Origin: Agarophyton chilense
Taxonomy: Eukaryota; Rhodophyta; Florideophyceae; Gracilariales; Gracilariaceae
DNA length: 64,000 nt
Reading direction: 5' to 3'
Assembly (NCBI GenBank): GCA_030374765.1
Contig: JARGXX010000095.1
Span: forward strand, 2,418,001 to 2,482,000
Shown here in pieces: positions 9,955 through 20,315 of this stretch. Each line of letters opens with the position of its first letter. The stretch's first letter is position 1. A program made the position numbers and the translations under genes. The notes beneath the pieces were generated by a model. That model worked only from the letters and a program-made list of their open reading frames with translations. It did no database searches and had not been told where the DNA came from.

Positions 9955-10571
9955 CTAGTGATTAAACTTGAACTTAATAATCTATCAACGTAAATTGATA
10001 TAAAAAATGTTGAAGCCCGAAGAACCGATTCAAAATTCGATAATGAAAGCGATTGGTTAGTATTTGACAGCGTGCTTGCAGACCAATTAACATGTTCTAT
10101 CTTGTATAGATGCCTTACCTCCTCCAAGAGGGCTTCCGTCGGCTCGACATCATGCTTGGCAAAGATAGCTGCTAACTCTTGCTTGTCTTGCGCAAGAAGT
10201 GCGTCTGAAGGCTGGATTTCCGCAGTTTTCGAGCATTATGCAGATCGCAAATCGCATGGATCGTTAGAAATATGCCCATATCTGCTCATGACGCAAGTCT
10301 CCCTACGGCAAGAGGTTGGATTGTGTCAAGGTGCCATGGATACTGTAAATAAACTTACCTGCGTCTGAGCTTTCAATTTCTTTGCTAATTCGTGAAGAAG
10401 ATCAGCGTCTTTCTTGTTGAAGTACTGAGATTCGGCGGCGTGCTCTCGGTCCTTCCATGCACGACCCATGCTGCCGCCAGAAATATCGCCGCTGCTCATG
10501 CGGACCGTTGTTGTGCGACCAAGAACTCTTACTGAAGCGGTAGCGCGTTGAATGGCTCTAAGAGATTGCAT
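9955..10571 (-). CDS. Mitochondrial ATP synthase inhibitor IF1 (three exons)
   Basis: I assembled this gene by hand. Exon 1 is 10571-10359, exon 2 is 10211-10119 and exon 3 is 9981-9955. The introns of 147 and 137 nt have GTAAGT...CCAG and GTAAGG...ATAG borders. All junctions fall between codons, giving 110 residues. The ATG at 10571 opens an Arg-rich, acid-free presequence (MQSLRAIQRATASVRVLG...). The mature part has the IF1 core: Gly-rich SSGDISGGSMGRAW, KDREHAAESQYFNKKD and LLHELAKKLKAQ. Exon 2 supplies a second amphipathic helix (LAAIFAKHDVEP) and exon 3 ends IIKFKFNH. IF1 blocks ATP hydrolysis by F1 when the membrane potential collapses. The family core is clear. The exon 3 choice is inferred from frame and splice sites. 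Confidence 0.8.
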
Positions 10572-12230
10572 CGTGCTGTGGTTGTTGTTAAGCAGGTGCC
10601 TTAAAAACTCGACGGATGGGGAAAGTGGATGAGACAATCCTATTCTTGCAACACAAGGGTGTCGAGATGAACCAGCTTACTGATTAGGTGCAGGTTTTTC
10701 CCTAAAAAATGAATTATTTTGTTTTGCGGCCAATTTTGAAAACATGTTTGCCTCAACAGGTTTAGGTCAGCCTGCAATTGCTACCGTCTTGACCCGAAAG
10801 TTTTCTTTGTGTGGAATGGTAGACTTGCGCCAACTCGTAGAACACCTTTAGGGCGTTCCACTAGTTGACGCAACTGATCATCAGTGTCATGATGCCAGGA
10901 AATGTTTGCGCAATGTTGATTTTCGCTTTCGAAGAACATAAACACTCTCAAGTTGGAGAAAACAGAATATTGCTCCATTGCCAAACATGGACCCGATTTT
11001 GATGCGAAAGCCATGCTATTTCCTCAGAAAAATCCAAATTTAGACCTTTGGATGCAACGGTATAGAGGTGCTCTTACCGTTGAACACACGACAAGAAAAA
11101 GTTTATTCTGTGTGATTACCGTACACATGGAATATACACACGTGTCGGTTGGTCTCAAATCTTTATTGAAACAGCAGGCGAGCACACAAACTGCTCCACT
11201 TGTATATGATTTCTGGGTCCAAATATTTCCATTACAACCTCTCGGCTGCTGAGGTAGACATGAACATGACATCTATTACAAGGCACAAGATTTTTTCAGG
11301 GCAGAAACGCTTGAGTTTGTACATTACGGAGGTGCCACGAGCCGCAACTCAAAACGCGGGCGAAGTTGACAACTGAGTTTGCGAAGGTCTGCGACAAGGA
11401 TCACAAGTGCAAGCGGAATGCGAGTATTTCAATCACATTCTTCCACACCTCGCGGATTTTGTACGATTTGATGGGCGTGTATGCCGCGCACGGAACCCCT
11501 AACTAGGGAACCCGCAGGAAAAAAATGGCGCAACCTGAAATGGACAGTAGACATGTGTTAGTGTTGGTGTCCTTCTGAAGAGAATGGATGCCAGTACAGG
11601 TTGCATCTGCAAGTCGTATGACTGCGTCGGCTTGTTAATAAAACGGAAAATCGTTAATCTAAATACTTGTGTCAATACCTGTGTCATGAGGGGTGGAAGC
11701 GCCCAAGGTGCGATCTTCGCAATAAAACGTTGGCTTACGTCGATTTCGGTTGGGCTTGAATTGTGTTGGCTCTGTGTAAAACAAGTAGATAGTTAAACTC
11801 GCAGTGTGCCTGCCGGTGTCCCTAACTGCGGCCGAGGCGGGGCCTGAAGCTCCAAATCACACTCAGCTTTAGCTCGGTGCCACTGAAGTTGCTACTATCG
11901 TAGCTTCGAGAGTGTCTGGTGACGTGGATGACTTTCGGTGCTGCGGGTCATAGGCTCGGTCATAGGATGCTGTGTGTCACCAGTATCTATGATTCTGCGT
12001 TCAGTGCTCCTCCTTTTTTCTGCTCGTGCCACGGTTCCACAACCCGACGGCGACTTGTTTCCTCAAAAGCATATTTGCCGTTGCCCGGCGCGGTTTGTCC
12101 ACGACTCCAGATCAGTTCTGAATTTCCCACTTTCACACTCCCAACTTCCAGCCTTTAGTTCATTCTCAGCCCCTGTTGCTCAACGCACATCCTTCCCCGT
12201 CTGTATCTTCACTGCTATCACATCCCCGTC
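10572..12230. other. Long intergenic region
   Basis: About 1.66 kb without a supported gene. It holds the IF1 5' flank and the leader of the DUG fusion gene. The strand-overlapping frames at 11919-12285 are out of phase with the DUG start and have no motif. No tRNA, repeat or other structured element is recognised. Confidence 0.45.
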
Positions 12231-15200
12231 ATGTGCCGTCTTAGCGCCTTTTTCGGCGTTCCTATTTGTGCGGCCGACCTCGTGACACGCCCCTCCAGAA
12301 GCATCATCACGCAGAGCTTCGACGCAAGGGAGCGTATGGCTGGCGATGCCTCAACCCCGGGTTACCTCAATGGTGACGGCTTCGGTCTTGGTTGGTACTC
12401 TCCACATCCTTCGGATGTCACGCCGTGCGTTTATCGTCATGCACGTCCCGCGTGGAATGACCCAAATCTGGGCTCCATAGCCGAAAAGATTTATACACAT
12501 GTTCTGTTCGCCCATGTGCGAGCGGCCTCTCCAGGTCTGGATGTATCGGAGACTACTTGTCATCCGTTCCGCTTTGGTCGCTTTCTCTGGATGCACAACG
12601 GAGGTGTCGGGAATTTTTCGGCCGTTCGAAGGTTGTTGTTGCCTACGCTTGACGAACATGCATTTGATTTTGCAGTGAGCCACGGTTCTAGTGACACAGC
12701 TCTGTGTTTCGCTGTGTTCCTAAATCTCATAAAGGACTCTCTGGCACCATGTACCCCAGAAAAGCTACGAGCTTGTCTACAGGAAACCATTCTTATATTG
12801 CAGCGCGCGGCTCACGACGTCAATGCCACAGAAACCTCCCTTCTTAACTTTGTGGTTTCCGACGGAGAATCTATAGTCGCGTCGCGATATGTCGTCTCTC
12901 CGTCTAATCCTGATGCTCAGGCTGCCAGTCTGTATTATGCATCGGGTAACAATTATCAATCGGACGGTTCAGCGCCTGGAAATTATGTTATGGTGCACAC
13001 TGACAGACGCCCATCACTCGCAATCATTTCATCGGAACCTCTTACTGAGCGCCGCGGAGATTGGGTACCGGTTCCCACGAGCTGCTGCATTGTAATAACG
13101 CAAAACATGCATATTCTACTATCACCAGTGGAGGACACGTCTAATGTTTTCATGTCACGTATACTTGTGAATCTAGCAACTCCCAAGCTCTTGAACAGGC
13201 CCCAAACTAACCCGCAATCAATTTTTTCAGACCAGGTTATGCTTAGCCCCTTCGTTGCTCACAACAAACCCCCCAATGCCGCTTCTGAAAGTAACCTACC
13301 CAATTCGCAAATTCTTGACCGCAGCCTTTTCTATAGTGACAGATTCTCTTCCCAAACCCAACATGGTAGCATGGTGAGGTCTACTATCACTTTGTCAGGG
13401 AGATCTGTGATATGTTGTGATGTCATGGGGTGGCTATTGTGTTGCGGCACTAATGATGGATCAATTCATGTCTGGAATATAGAAGATGAGCACCGCATTG
13501 CAAAACTTCGTTCAGGTCAAAGCGCAGTTCTTGCTGTACTCGCTGATCTGGAGGATGGTATCTTGGTGGGCGCATCCTCTGCTTCTACGGTAACGCTTTA
13601 CAAGTTTGACTCTCAAGAAACATTTAGAAAGACACTCTCAGTTTCTTGTGAAGGGAAAGGCGATGTTTTAACGTTGGCCAAAGTTGGAAAGAAGATCTTC
13701 GCTGGGTTTTCTGATGCCAAGGTCCGGTGTGTTATCGAAGACATTACTGCAAATTTTGATGGTTTGGCGACATCAACGGTGAAAGACATCGAAGACGAGG
13801 GCCAGCCTGCGACAAGTTTATTATGCGTTGAAGATACTGGTTATGACTTTCCTCGCCGAAATGATGGTCTTACGCACAACGGTTACGTTTTTGCAATATC
13901 TGTTTGTTTGGATGGTCGCTTGATCTGTACTGGATGCGGTGACGGTATTCTGAGGTGGTGGAATGTTGAAACCGAAGAATGCGTTCAAACGAGGGATGAT
14001 CACGCTGGAGCAATTCTCGCTCTCGAAAAGTATGAAACTTCATACGGCACAATGCTCTTTTCCGGCTCAAGAGATTGGTCTGTCAAAGTATGGGTGTGGG
14101 ATGGAGAGAGCGGCTTCATATGTAAGAGGACCCTACGCAAACACAGCGATGAAGTCGTGTTTCTCAGAGTTTGCTCAAACCAGCTTATATCCGGATCTGC
14201 CGATGGTACTGTGTGTGTATGGTGTGCTGAAACTCTAGCCCTTATATGTCAGTATAAAGATGATGGTCTCATTGCCGGAGCCGTTAGCTCTGAATATAAT
14301 TTGTTATTCACAGCTTCTGACAGTGGAGGTGTTCACGTGCGCGATGTCATATCAACTGAAGAACAGCAGCAACATACGAAATCAATGAAGATGCACACAC
14401 CCAGCTTGAGTGGTTTTCTCAATGGTTCAGACTCAAGCTTTCAAGAAGCAACTAGGCTTTCCAACAAATCATTTAGCTCCTTACAGGCGTTCAGTGGGAA
14501 AGCGCTAGTCGCCGCTGATAAAAAGAGTCCAATATCAAATATATGCGAGCGAAAGACCTCTAATATTGTACGAACTGAGGTCCCTGATGACAAAGATGGT
14601 GTTGAAACATTGGTTCCAGGTGTTACAAATGAAATGGTTCTCGCACCTCCAATGTCACCTCTCTTGAACAAGGGCAATAATCTTAAGAAGTTGACAGACA
14701 TGGTACAAAACGAAAGCTGGACAAAGTTGTATGGTGACCATGATTCATCTCCTTCCAGTAGTGATGACGGTCATCAGAGTACATTAACATCGATGGCGAA
14801 GGACAAAAAGAAGTCGAAGAGCTGGACTCCTCGAAAGTTTGAGCGTCGATTAATGCAGGACGTTCTTGCTCGATTCATATCGTTTGCTACCGTTTCGGGT
14901 TCTGAGGAGCGTCGGGAGAACTGTTGGCAAGGTGCCCGGTACATTGCTTCTTTCTTAGAGGGAATGGGAGCAGCAGTGAAGTTTGTCAGCACTGCGAATC
15001 GGGGTGATTCTCGTAGCGGAATGATGCGAACGCTTCCAAATCCGTGGAACAAAGCTGAGGTGTTAGCCTCCCCTGTTGGGTCGAACCCTGTTGTACTGGC
15101 CAGATTTGCTTCAGCGAACCCACACGCTCGGACGATCACATTGTACGGTCATTATGATGTGATGCCAGTGAATTCATCACAATGGAGGACGAATCCATGG

Positions 15201-16274
15201 ACACTGACTTCTATAGACGGATATCTGTACGGCAGAGGTTCCACAGACAACAAAGGACCAATAATTGCGAGCCTCTTTGCCATCAAGCGTTTGCTTGAAG
15301 ATTCGGCCGATGGATTAGGAATCAATCTAGTCGTAGTGCTGCAAGGTGAAGGGGAGATGGCAAATCGAGGCTTCCGCGAGTGCATCAAGTCTCACATGCA
15401 TTGGTTTGAAGGGACGAGTCTAATTTTGACTTCGAGTTCGTCGTGGCTGGGGGAAAGTAAGCCATGTATAACGTATGGGCTTCGCGGGGTCATTGAAGTA
15501 TTAGTCACTATGTCAGGTGGTGCAAGAAATCTACACGCTGGAGTTGATGGGGGAGCTACTTTTGAGCCCATGTCAGATCTTATCGTCATTCTGTCGAAAA
15601 TGGTTGACAAAGACGGTTCTGTTTGCGTTCCTGGGTTCGACGCCGACATCAGGCCGCTTAGTGAGAACGAATGGGCCTCTTTGCAGGAAGTCGAGTTCAA
15701 TATGGCTGAGTATCAAAAGGGGACTGGGGTCCGTCGATTTACGTCAGAAAACGGCATAATGCTGCTCGAATCAAGATGGCGAAAGCCTTCCATCTCCATC
15801 ACATCTATAGACAGCAGCAACGCCTCTGGCGTTTTTTCGGTCGTGCCGTGTCAAGCCTCCGCAAAAATTTCTATCCGCTTTGTTCCCGACCAACACCCGC
15901 AGAAGCTTGTTCGTGCGGTAGAGCAGTTCTTACACGCTCAGCTACAGCAACGGAAATCTCCTAACAAACTCTCGGTATCATGTGCGAACATAGGTGATTG
16001 GTGGCTCGAAGACCCCTCCCGTGAACATTTTCAAATAGCCGCTCGAGCGATCAAGTGTGTGTGGGGAATTGATCCGCAGTACGTATGCGAAGGAGGTAGT
16101 ATGCCCGTCTTCTCCTTTCTATCAAAAACATTAGATGCTCCACTACTCCAAGTTCCATTGGGACAGTCGTCGGATGGGGCTCACTTGCCGAACGAACGCA
16201 TTAGGGCCATTAATTTATTCAAAGGAAAGGAAGTTCTGCAAAAGATCATCCAGGAGTTTGCACAATCTAAATAA
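12231..16274 (+). CDS. DUG3-DUG2 fusion: class II glutamine amidotransferase, WD40 and M20 peptidase-like domains
   Basis: This is a 1347-residue intronless protein. It opens MCRLSAFFGVPICA, so Cys2 is the N-terminal nucleophile after Met removal. Residues 2 to about 260 are a class II amidotransferase like yeast Dug3, with GDGFGLGWY, AHVRAAS and WMHNGGVGNF. Residues about 385-705 form WD40 repeats (SGSRDWSVKVW, ISGSADGTVCVW). A Ser-rich linker leads to an M20 metallopeptidase fold at about 864-1340, with YGHYDVMPV (His974, Asp976), GRGSTDNKGP (Asp1006) and DGAHLPNE (His1318). WD40 plus M20 is the Dug2 layout. In yeast separate Dug2 and Dug3 form the gamma-glutamyl-cleaving complex for glutathione. 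Here both are one chain. The M20 part lacks two expected active-site acids: GEGEM has Gly1041 where a Glu is usual, and SSSSW has Ser1069 in place of the usual metal-binding Asp. It lies tail-to-tail with the PDZ gene, 50 bp apart. Confidence 0.9.
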   Translation: MCRLSAFFGVPICAADLVTRPSRSIITQSFDARERMAGDASTPGYLNGDGFGLGWYSPHPSDVTPCVYRHARPAWNDPNLGSIAEKIYTHVLFAHVRAASPGLDVSETTCHPFRFGRFLWMHNGGVGNFSAVRRLLLPTLDEHAFDFAVSHGSSDTALCFAVFLNLIKDSLAPCTPEKLRACLQETILILQRAAHDVNATETSLLNFVVSDGESIVASRYVVSPSNPDAQAASLYYASGNNYQSDGSAPGNYVMVHTDRRPSLAIISSEPLTERRGDWVPVPTSCCIVITQNMHILLSPVEDTSNVFMSRILVNLATPKLLNRPQTNPQSIFSDQVMLSPFVAHNKPPNAASESNLPNSQILDRSLFYSDRFSSQTQHGSMVRSTITLSGRSVICCDVMGWLLCCGTNDGSIHVWNIEDEHRIAKLRSGQSAVLAVLADLEDGILVGASSASTVTLYKFDSQETFRKTLSVSCEGKGDVLTLAKVGKKIFAGFSDAKVRCVIEDITANFDGLATSTVKDIEDEGQPATSLLCVEDTGYDFPRRNDGLTHNGYVFAISVCLDGRLICTGCGDGILRWWNVETEECVQTRDDHAGAILALEKYETSYGTMLFSGSRDWSVKVWVWDGESGFICKRTLRKHSDEVVFLRVCSNQLISGSADGTVCVWCAETLALICQYKDDGLIAGAVSSEYNLLFTASDSGGVHVRDVISTEEQQQHTKSMKMHTPSLSGFLNGSDSSFQEATRLSNKSFSSLQAFSGKALVAADKKSPISNICERKTSNIVRTEVPDDKDGVETLVPGVTNEMVLAPPMSPLLNKGNNLKKLTDMVQNESWTKLYGDHDSSPSSSDDGHQSTLTSMAKDKKKSKSWTPRKFERRLMQDVLARFISFATVSGSEERRENCWQGARYIASFLEGMGAAVKFVSTANRGDSRSGMMRTLPNPWNKAEVLASPVGSNPVVLARFASANPHARTITLYGHYDVMPVNSSQWRTNPWTLTSIDGYLYGRGSTDNKGPIIASLFAIKRLLEDSADGLGINLVVVLQGEGEMANRGFRECIKSHMHWFEGTSLILTSSSSWLGESKPCITYGLRGVIEVLVTMSGGARNLHAGVDGGATFEPMSDLIVILSKMVDKDGSVCVPGFDADIRPLSENEWASLQEVEFNMAEYQKGTGVRRFTSENGIMLLESRWRKPSISITSIDSSNASGVFSVVPCQASAKISIRFVPDQHPQKLVRAVEQFLHAQLQQRKSPNKLSVSCANIGDWWLEDPSREHFQIAARAIKCVWGIDPQYVCEGGSMPVFSFLSKTLDAPLLQVPLGQSSDGAHLPNERIRAINLFKGKEVLQKIIQEFAQSK

Positions 16275-16324
16275 CGAAGAACAAGAGAACAGGAAAGGGG
16301 TCTTGTTCAGGAAATGAATCTTTT

Positions 16325-17077
16325 CTACTCACGGGTCTTCTCCTCAACGATAGAATGAACGGAATCCATATCAAAACCGTATTCAGTGAGGCTCTTTGAT
16401 GGAGATGCAAAGCTATCTTCCGACTTTTCGCTGTTAGACTTCTTTACGGGATACTCAAGGACGTGAATCTTTCGGGCTAGATTGAGAGCCTCGTCTGCTT
16501 TAAGAAAGTCTGTATCCTCCTCAAGTCGACTACGAAGGTCGTCTATGTCATGATTCTTCGAAATGGCCATGTGAAATAAGGATTCATTGGTATCTCGACT
16601 TGAAATGTGATTAGCGATCATATCCACGCCGCCCGTTTTGGGAACCGGAAGTAGCTCATTCCCAAACGGCAACGAAACGGCCACAATGACATCTCCAACT
16701 TCCAACCCTCCGAAATTACTTGCGTTGCCATCTTCTTCGACCTCGTCGACAAACACCTCTCCATCAATTGTTTGTTCTGTGAAAATGCCAAGGGGTGTTG
16801 GGAGTGATACTAGCTTTGTGTCAGGAGGGAGATGTACATCATCCGAAATTTCAACGTATCTGTCCGCAGAAGGCTCCGGAGTAGTCTTTGGGTCCGAGGT
16901 ATGTGAAGGGGGTGGTATGCAAGCAACTAAAATAGAGGGGTGTCGTGTTCTTATTGTACCAAGAGGACGGGAATGTGAAAATCGGGAGTTGCACAACCTT
17001 TGTTTTGCTATTCGTACTCGTGATAGGCATCCAGAATTGCCACAGAACGCTAATGTGACGTCTGGCGCTTGAACCAT
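16325..17077 (-). CDS. Plastid-targeted PDZ-like domain protein
   Basis: This is a 250-residue intronless protein with an ATG at 17077. Residues 1 to about 65 are rich in Arg, Ser and Pro and poor in acids, consistent with a transit peptide. Residues about 88-170 look like a plant-type PDZ-like fold: LPTPLGIFTEQTIDGEVFV, then VDEVEEDGNAS, then GGLEVGDVIVAVSLPFG, matching the carboxylate-loop strand and the 'vGDvIvavs' strand of that family. A hydrophilic helical tail (about 185-250, with DDLRSRLEEDTDFLKADEAL) follows. Such proteins are usually thylakoid or stromal assembly factors. The specific role is unknown. Confidence 0.65.
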   Translation of the reverse strand: MVQAPDVTLAFCGNSGCLSRVRIAKQRLCNSRFSHSRPLGTIRTRHPSILVACIPPPSHTSDPKTTPEPSADRYVEISDDVHLPPDTKLVSLPTPLGIFTEQTIDGEVFVDEVEEDGNASNFGGLEVGDVIVAVSLPFGNELLPVPKTGGVDMIANHISSRDTNESLFHMAISKNHDIDDLRSRLEEDTDFLKADEALNLARKIHVLEYPVKKSNSEKSEDSFASPSKSLTEYGFDMDSVHSIVEEKTRE

Positions 17078-17866
17078 TTTTCCTTGATGTGAAAGTACCT
17101 AGAGTATTCGTTTGCGAGTCAAGTTCCTCTAATCGATGAGCTCCAAAAATGCTGTAAATCGAGCAGGTCTTACCTGCTTATTATTCGCTGAAGGTAAAGG
17201 GTTATGAGGGATACGCTGGTAATGTAGCTTGTCAATCTTAAAGCACGGGACGGTATGTCACGCACTGAGGCTTAACCCTTCGTAGCTTGTGCCATTGTGT
17301 CTTAAATGACCAAATGGGCAGAGGGAAATCTTCATCAAGAGACTGCAGATCATACGTTGCCTAGGCTAATTCAGATTGCGTCTGAAATCGAGCTCAGCAT
17401 GCTCATGATGTGGGCAAGACGGACTCAATTTTTTGTTTTTGTGGCTGTGCTTTTTGTCGTCCGAAAGTATAGTTTACGTAGTTTTTGGCCGTAGAACAGC
17501 GCCGAACATGAAATGAGCCGCGCAGTCTTCCTGCGATGATAACCATCAAAAATTAAAACCAGTGTCCGTACGGAGGTAAGAAGGGACATGCAAACGTACG
17601 TTGGTTGTCTGTGGGAAAAGTTCTCAAAAGTGGTTCAAAATCAGTAACGTTTACAGGTTTGAAGCACCAGCCCTAAAGGTTTTTGATAAAACCGAAGTAA
17701 AGGGTTAGCAATCTAGCAATCTATCACGGCTCTGCGTTGATAGAGTACCTCGTACGTGCCGCATGCGTGGCTTCTTTTGCTGCGTCCCTGTTCATGCGTC
17801 TCTGTTCATGAATAGAATCGAACCTAAGCAAGTACATTAAAGGGGCGGATCACCGTGTGTAAAAAG
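17078..17866. promoter_or_regulatory. Divergent intergenic region between PDZ-like and CRAL-TRIO genes
   Basis: About 790 bp with outward-facing ATGs at both ends, so both promoters must lie here. No long frame or RNA gene is recognised, and no motif could be assigned. Confidence 0.45.
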
Positions 17867-18591
17867 ATGAGTGCAGACACTCAGGAAGAGAACACATATG
17901 TGGAGGAAGTGCGACTGGCAGAAAACGCAGATCTCAGCGTCGTGGCTGACCGTGGGATTGTGACAGTGGTGCGAGAATCAGATGGGTCTTTTATCAGAGA
18001 TAAGGATGGGAACGCACTAGTGATGGTAATTCCGGCGTTGATTCCGCGCATCGGGGGTGACGTTTGGGAGAAGTGTTTTCAGTTGTTTGTGAGGGAGACT
18101 TGCGATGTACGTTTGGAACATGTTGAAAACCAGTTTGAGATACTTGGCGACTAACGTAGTTTATTTGTGTGAAGCAGATTTGCGCTGACGCGTATCGACT
18201 GATCTACGTTCATTCAGGCTTTTCGCCGCCGATATGGCTGGGCTGGTGGTTGATGCAAGCGCGCAACAGAGTATCAAGAGCACATCGGAAAAACATACAA
18301 GCCATATCCATCGTGCACCCGTCACTGACTCTGCGGGCGGTATGCGCGCTGCTATCCCCTTTCGTTTCCCAGAGCGTGTGGCGTAAGGTTCACTACGTGG
18401 ACAGGTTGGAAGAACTTTGGCTGGATGAGGTCCTTTCGAGGGAGGTTGCCGAGAGAATCATCCCGGGCGGCGTGGCCATGTACGAGGAGGGATTAATCGA
18501 GGAGAACGAGATGATGAGGGAAGCGATTGTTGCTCTGGGCGTGCCTGTGGAACGCAGGATGGGCGAAGCTGTGGATGACGACATGCAGTGA
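17867..18591 (+). CDS. Divergent CRAL-TRIO (BCH-like) domain protein, one intron
   Basis: Exon 1 is 17867-18106 and exon 2 is 18178-18591. The 71-nt intron 18107-18177 starts GTACGT, contains the branch-site-like GACTAACG and ends GCAG. It lies between codons, so the 217-residue protein reads through. Exon 1 ends in a strand and helix (VVMVIPALIP-like region, then WEKCFQLFVRETCD). Exon 2 has YRLIYVHSGF, then RKNIQAISIVHPSLTLRAVC and WRKVHYVDRLEELW, matching the divergent CRAL/TRIO domain of BNIP2, GDAP2 and RhoGAP proteins (YVVHPTxxLKxxxxLLKPFIS...KIHYVDSLxEL). The domain binds lipids or small GTPases. The C-terminus is acidic. Without splicing the frame would end at 18154, before the key motifs. 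Confidence 0.8.
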
Positions 18592-20315
18592 GTTGACAGG
18601 TAACTAGGGTTATAGGATGGTATGGGCGCGTGATGTGTGAAATATAGTCCGCGAAACAAAAATAAATACACCCAAGCCAAACTAGTGTTTCGCCAGTTCC
18701 CAAAGCCGTCTCACTTCGATCGACTACCATTATTCCTTACGACACCACTGTGTTAAGGGATAGTTCAGTCAACGATAACGTTGTGTTCCACAGTCATTGA
18801 GCGGAATAATAACAAATACACGAAAAGAAATAAATACACTTCACTAAAAAGGCGCCAATTTCGAAAACACAGTGTTTGTCTAAATAAGTTTTTGCAGACA
18901 AGACTACAAAGACATTCCAAACGCATCTACCAAACAAGCTCTTTATTCTAACATAACAAAACGCCGAAAGGTCCGCCGCTTTCAACTATTTTAAAAAGGA
19001 CAAATTACCGCTCTACACCACAAAGATTTGTCTAAAAGAAAGATAGCAAACTACTTGGAACGATAAACAGGAGCAGTTTTAGTAATTGTGGTATTGTCCA
19101 TGATACTGATCTACGAGTGAGCTTACCGATAAAAGGTGACGGGCGTAAGTAATATGGAATGGAAGCAAAGAGTATCGGCACAAGCCGGAAAACAATTCCT
19201 CAGCTGGGTTTAGGTAGGTATCAAAGAAATTGTTGCTCATCTGTTTTCTTTTTTTTCCTCTCTCTACCTATATGCCTTTATTGCTGCGCGTTTCTTTCTC
19301 TAAAGTCCTCATTGCGTGAAGTCCTCTTGCTCTTGTAAATCGTCTTCTTCGATTTACTGCTCTTGCGACTTGAGTGGGTTTGCGTGTTCTCAACGTTTTT
19401 GAACTATAGTCGTCCATTCATGTACATTTATCTCCATTACTTGACCTCTTGTCATTTATTTGTCATGTAAGACATCTTCGTGCTGAATGGGGTCTAACAG
19501 CAGTACAGTCTGTATTGCCTGATAAAATGCCTCACAAAGATCTCGGAAATATTTCAAAGCGTACAAAAATGTCCAGACAACAGCTTTACGTTGTCCAGCG
19601 TTGAATTAATTTATTACTGCTGTGACTTTAAAAAAACAAACTCCACTTTCCCATTAAAAATCGTACAGTGCAACAAATTCTGAATTCATTTATAAATTTC
19701 GAACTGAAAAAGATGTTTTAAACCCTAAAAATAAATCAAAATCCTGAAGAATTTCGACTTCAGCGGAAAAGAAGAAACAAATCCAAATACTATTATTTCA
19801 GCTATTTAATTTTTTTAGTGACAAAATTTTTTAACGTGGTTGGGTCTGACTGCCTAGCGCATTACTGTTACGCTTTAAGAAAGAAATGGATTCTTTTTTC
19901 TAAAATCCAAAATAGTGGTAAATATTTAGTAATGTGGGAGTATTGTTTTGTTTCATAGAAAACCTGGACTTTTCATAATGGATGAAACACAATATTTTAA
20001 AAGTTTTCGCGAAGTTCTACAGCAAGCATTGTTACTCAACGCAGCTGGCGTTTTCGGAGAATGAGACAGTACGCCTGTCAAATTCTGAAAAGATTTGTGG
20101 GACTTCAGAAAAAAACAAATTACACTGAAAATGGCTCTGCAGATTTTTCAATGGACTCTTGACAAAACGCAGTGAAACCCGCCTGATCAGTGAAGGGGTG
20201 TGAAGAACGTTCATCAGGGCAGATGTCCCGTTTTTCGCAGAATCTCAGGTGATCCAAGTGGGTAACACAAGCATAATGCAGCCATCGCTTCCCATCACCA
20301 CCTGCCTCTTTTCCA
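18592..20315. other. AT-rich intergenic region
   Basis: About 1.7 kb of clearly AT-rich DNA with only short open frames. It marks the change from the gene cluster to the transposon-rich part. I see no gene, RNA or defined repeat. Confidence 0.5.

Noticed and set aside
11919..12285. Two + strand frames overlapping the start of the DUG fusion
   Set aside because: They are out of frame with the conserved MCRL start, have no homology, and are probably leader sequence.
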